64,000 bases of DNA from Wenzhouxiangella sp042310355 (GTDB taxonomy: Bacteria; Pseudomonadota; Gammaproteobacteria; Xanthomonadales; Wenzhouxiangellaceae): positions 1 through 64,000 of the forward strand of contig NZ_JBHJMR010000002.1 in assembly GCF_042310355.1 (NCBI RefSeq), read 5' to 3'. Below, one piece after another: positions 62,850-64,000 of the stretch; position 1 is the first letter of the stretch; the number at the start of each line of letters is the position of its first letter. The position numbers and the translations under genes were made by a program. Under the pieces are notes generated by a model that was not told the DNA's origin, did no database searches, and saw only the letters and a program-made list of their open reading frames with translations.

Positions 62850-63785
62850 ATGCGTGACCAGGTTGCCTCGGCGGGGGGGCTGGGGTATCGACTGCGCCTG
62901 GCGCTGAACTGGCTGGCGGTGAGCCTGAAGCTGCCGCCGCGCTGGTTCCAGTCGCCGCCGCCGCCGGAGTCCAGCCGTGCGGCGCGCAGCGGAAGACTGC
63001 ACATCGAGATCGTCAGCCATTGCTGGCGGTACGCGCATCTTCTGGCCTACCAGTTGAGTTCGCTGGTGAACGAACCGCCCGAGGACGTGGCGGTAACCAT
63101 GACGGTCTTCCACGCGGCCGAGGATGCCGACACCGTGGCCCTGCTGGATCTGTTCGGGGCCATGGATGTGCCCAATGTCCGCTGGAACTGGCAGGTGCTC
63201 GAACCGACTCAGCTATTCCGGCGCGCGATCGGCCGCAATCGCGCGGCGCTTGCCAGCGAGGCCGACTGGGTCTGGTTCAACGACTGCGACGTGATTTTTC
63301 GCGACGGTTGCCTGGACGCCGTCGGCCGGGCGCTTCAGGGGCGTCGCGACGCCCTGGTATACCCGACCCACGAGCAGGTCTCGCCGGTGTACGAGCCTGG
63401 TGATCCGGTGCTCGAAGCCGCGCGCGAGCCTCGCCTGGTCGATATCGATCCGGCCAGTTTCAGGCGCCGGGACTACACGCGCGCGGTCGGCGCCATGCAG
63501 ATCACCCACGGTGATGTCGCCCGGGCCTGCGGTTACTGCCGCGATATCGCCGTGTTCCAGCAGCCTACGGATCGTTTCGCCAAGGCGCGCGAGGATCGCG
63601 CGTTCCGCTGGCTGCTGGGCAGCGAAGGTGTGGCCATCGAGGCGCCGGGCATCTACAGAATCCGCCACCAGGCCAAGGGACGCTACCGCAAGTCCGGCAT
63701 GCACAGCCGTGTCAGGACCGAGGTCCGGAAGGCGCAGCTGCGCTGGCGCGAGCGCGGCCAGGAGGACTCCTCATCGGACCGCTGA
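62850..63785 (+). CDS. Glycosyltransferase-like protein (GT-A, DxD motif)
   Basis: 311 aa from ATG 62850; GTG 62829 is in frame. The middle part resembles a GT-A fold: RLHIEIVSHCWRYAHLL, then the DxD-like WVWFNDCDVIFRDG. The C-terminus is basic. Family not certain. It follows the sulfatase-like gene by about 117 bp and precedes a sulfotransferase-like gene by 29 bp, so a role in building a surface glycan or glycolipid is plausible. Confidence 0.65.
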   Translation: MRDQVASAGGLGYRLRLALNWLAVSLKLPPRWFQSPPPPESSRAARSGRLHIEIVSHCWRYAHLLAYQLSSLVNEPPEDVAVTMTVFHAAEDADTVALLDLFGAMDVPNVRWNWQVLEPTQLFRRAIGRNRAALASEADWVWFNDCDVIFRDGCLDAVGRALQGRRDALVYPTHEQVSPVYEPGDPVLEAAREPRLVDIDPASFRRRDYTRAVGAMQITHGDVARACGYCRDIAVFQQPTDRFAKAREDRAFRWLLGSEGVAIEAPGIYRIRHQAKGRYRKSGMHSRVRTEVRKAQLRWRERGQEDSSSDR

Positions 63786-63814
63786 GCGACGACCCGGTCG
63801 GACGATAAGCCCGC

Positions 63815-64000
63815 ATGACCCGGATCCGCTTTCACATCGGCGCGCACAAGACCGCCACCACCCACTTGCAGATGACCCTGGCGCGCTGCCGACTGGCGCC
63901 GGGGACGCGCTACGTGCCGCTCAAGCGCCTGCGCCGCCTGCTGACATCGCCCGTGCGCAAGGGCCGGCCCTTTCTGCCGTGGCACCGCTGGTACCGCGGC
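63815..64000 (+). CDS. Sulfotransferase-like protein, partial (runs off the window)
   Basis: The first 62 codons are present, from ATG 63815. The opening MTRIRFHIGAHKTATTHLQM is the 5'-phosphosulfate-binding loop of the sulfotransferase superfamily (HIGAHKTGTT-type). The remainder lies outside the window, so the 3'-phosphate site cannot be checked. It is the last gene of the apparent glycan run. Confidence 0.75.
   Translation, partial: MTRIRFHIGAHKTATTHLQMTLARCRLAPGTRYVPLKRLRRLLTSPVRKGRPFLPWHRWYRG

Overview
The window is 64 kb of high-GC DNA with dense, bacterial-type gene packing and many 4-nt stop/start overlaps. The gene set suggests a free-living gammaproteobacterium. It includes a fused chorismate mutase-prephenate dehydrogenase, an EF-P-like YeiP, ArfB, a PHA-granule regulator-like protein, a MipA/OmpV protein and many c-di-GMP proteins. 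The composition would suit a Wenzhouxiangella/Xanthomonadales-like lineage, but that placement is inference; there is no 16S gene here. One tRNA (Thr, CGT) is present. I found no rRNA, prophage, IS transposase or CRISPR array.

Layout. 0-8 kb: membrane FMN glutamate-synthase-like protein, a DUF547 protein carrying a stray TonB-receptor tail, a 0.96-kb intergenic block of repeats, a penicillin acylase and a REC-REC-GGDEF protein. 7.7-16.4 kb: yeiP and tyrA, then a coupled signalling operon (ligand-binding histidine kinase, response regulator, REC-GAF-PAS-GGDEF-EAL protein, PHA-granule-like protein) and a ThrE-type exporter. 16.4-22.2 kb: PhzF-like protein, two tandem secreted amidohydrolases, arfB, a sensor diguanylate cyclase and a small membrane protein. 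22.2-26.7 kb: an accessory stretch with carbonic anhydrase, small membrane proteins, an intact YefM-YoeB toxin-antitoxin pair with a decayed partial copy 1.8 kb upstream, and a MipA/OmpV protein. 26.8-32 kb: a tightly coupled five-gene operon (TPP enzyme, BASS transporter, epimerase, SDR, TauE/SafE exporter). 32-41.8 kb: a secreted protein, an RND pump, a CadC-like TPR regulator, a DUF4398/OmpA lipoprotein pair and a DUF389 protein. 42-50.4 kb: a secreted beta-helix protein, a 186-bp palindromic element, a D-serine dehydratase-like enzyme, a PAS-GAF-PAS-GGDEF protein, a CIA30 protein, ppc and tRNA-Thr. 50.5-64 kb: a membrane diguanylate cyclase, YceI, and the most interesting block.

The block at about 52.3-61 kb groups a CDP-alcohol phosphatidyltransferase, a Zn-type dehydrogenase, a QueD/PTPS-fold protein lacking the usual catalytic residues, a GT4 glycosyltransferase, a methyltransferase, a flippase-like membrane protein, a RibD-type pyrimidine reductase, a GTP cyclohydrolase II with a long N-terminal extension and a creatininase-family hydrolase. 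My reading is that it makes a GTP-derived (pyrimidine/pterin-like), glycosylated and methylated, possibly membrane-associated compound. This is inference from enzyme families. It is followed by FkbM methyltransferase, sulfatase-like, glycosyltransferase-like and sulfotransferase-like genes, which suggest surface-glycan or glycolipid decoration.

Five GGDEF proteins occur in 64 kb, several with altered sensory or receiver residues, so c-di-GMP signalling is a recurring theme.
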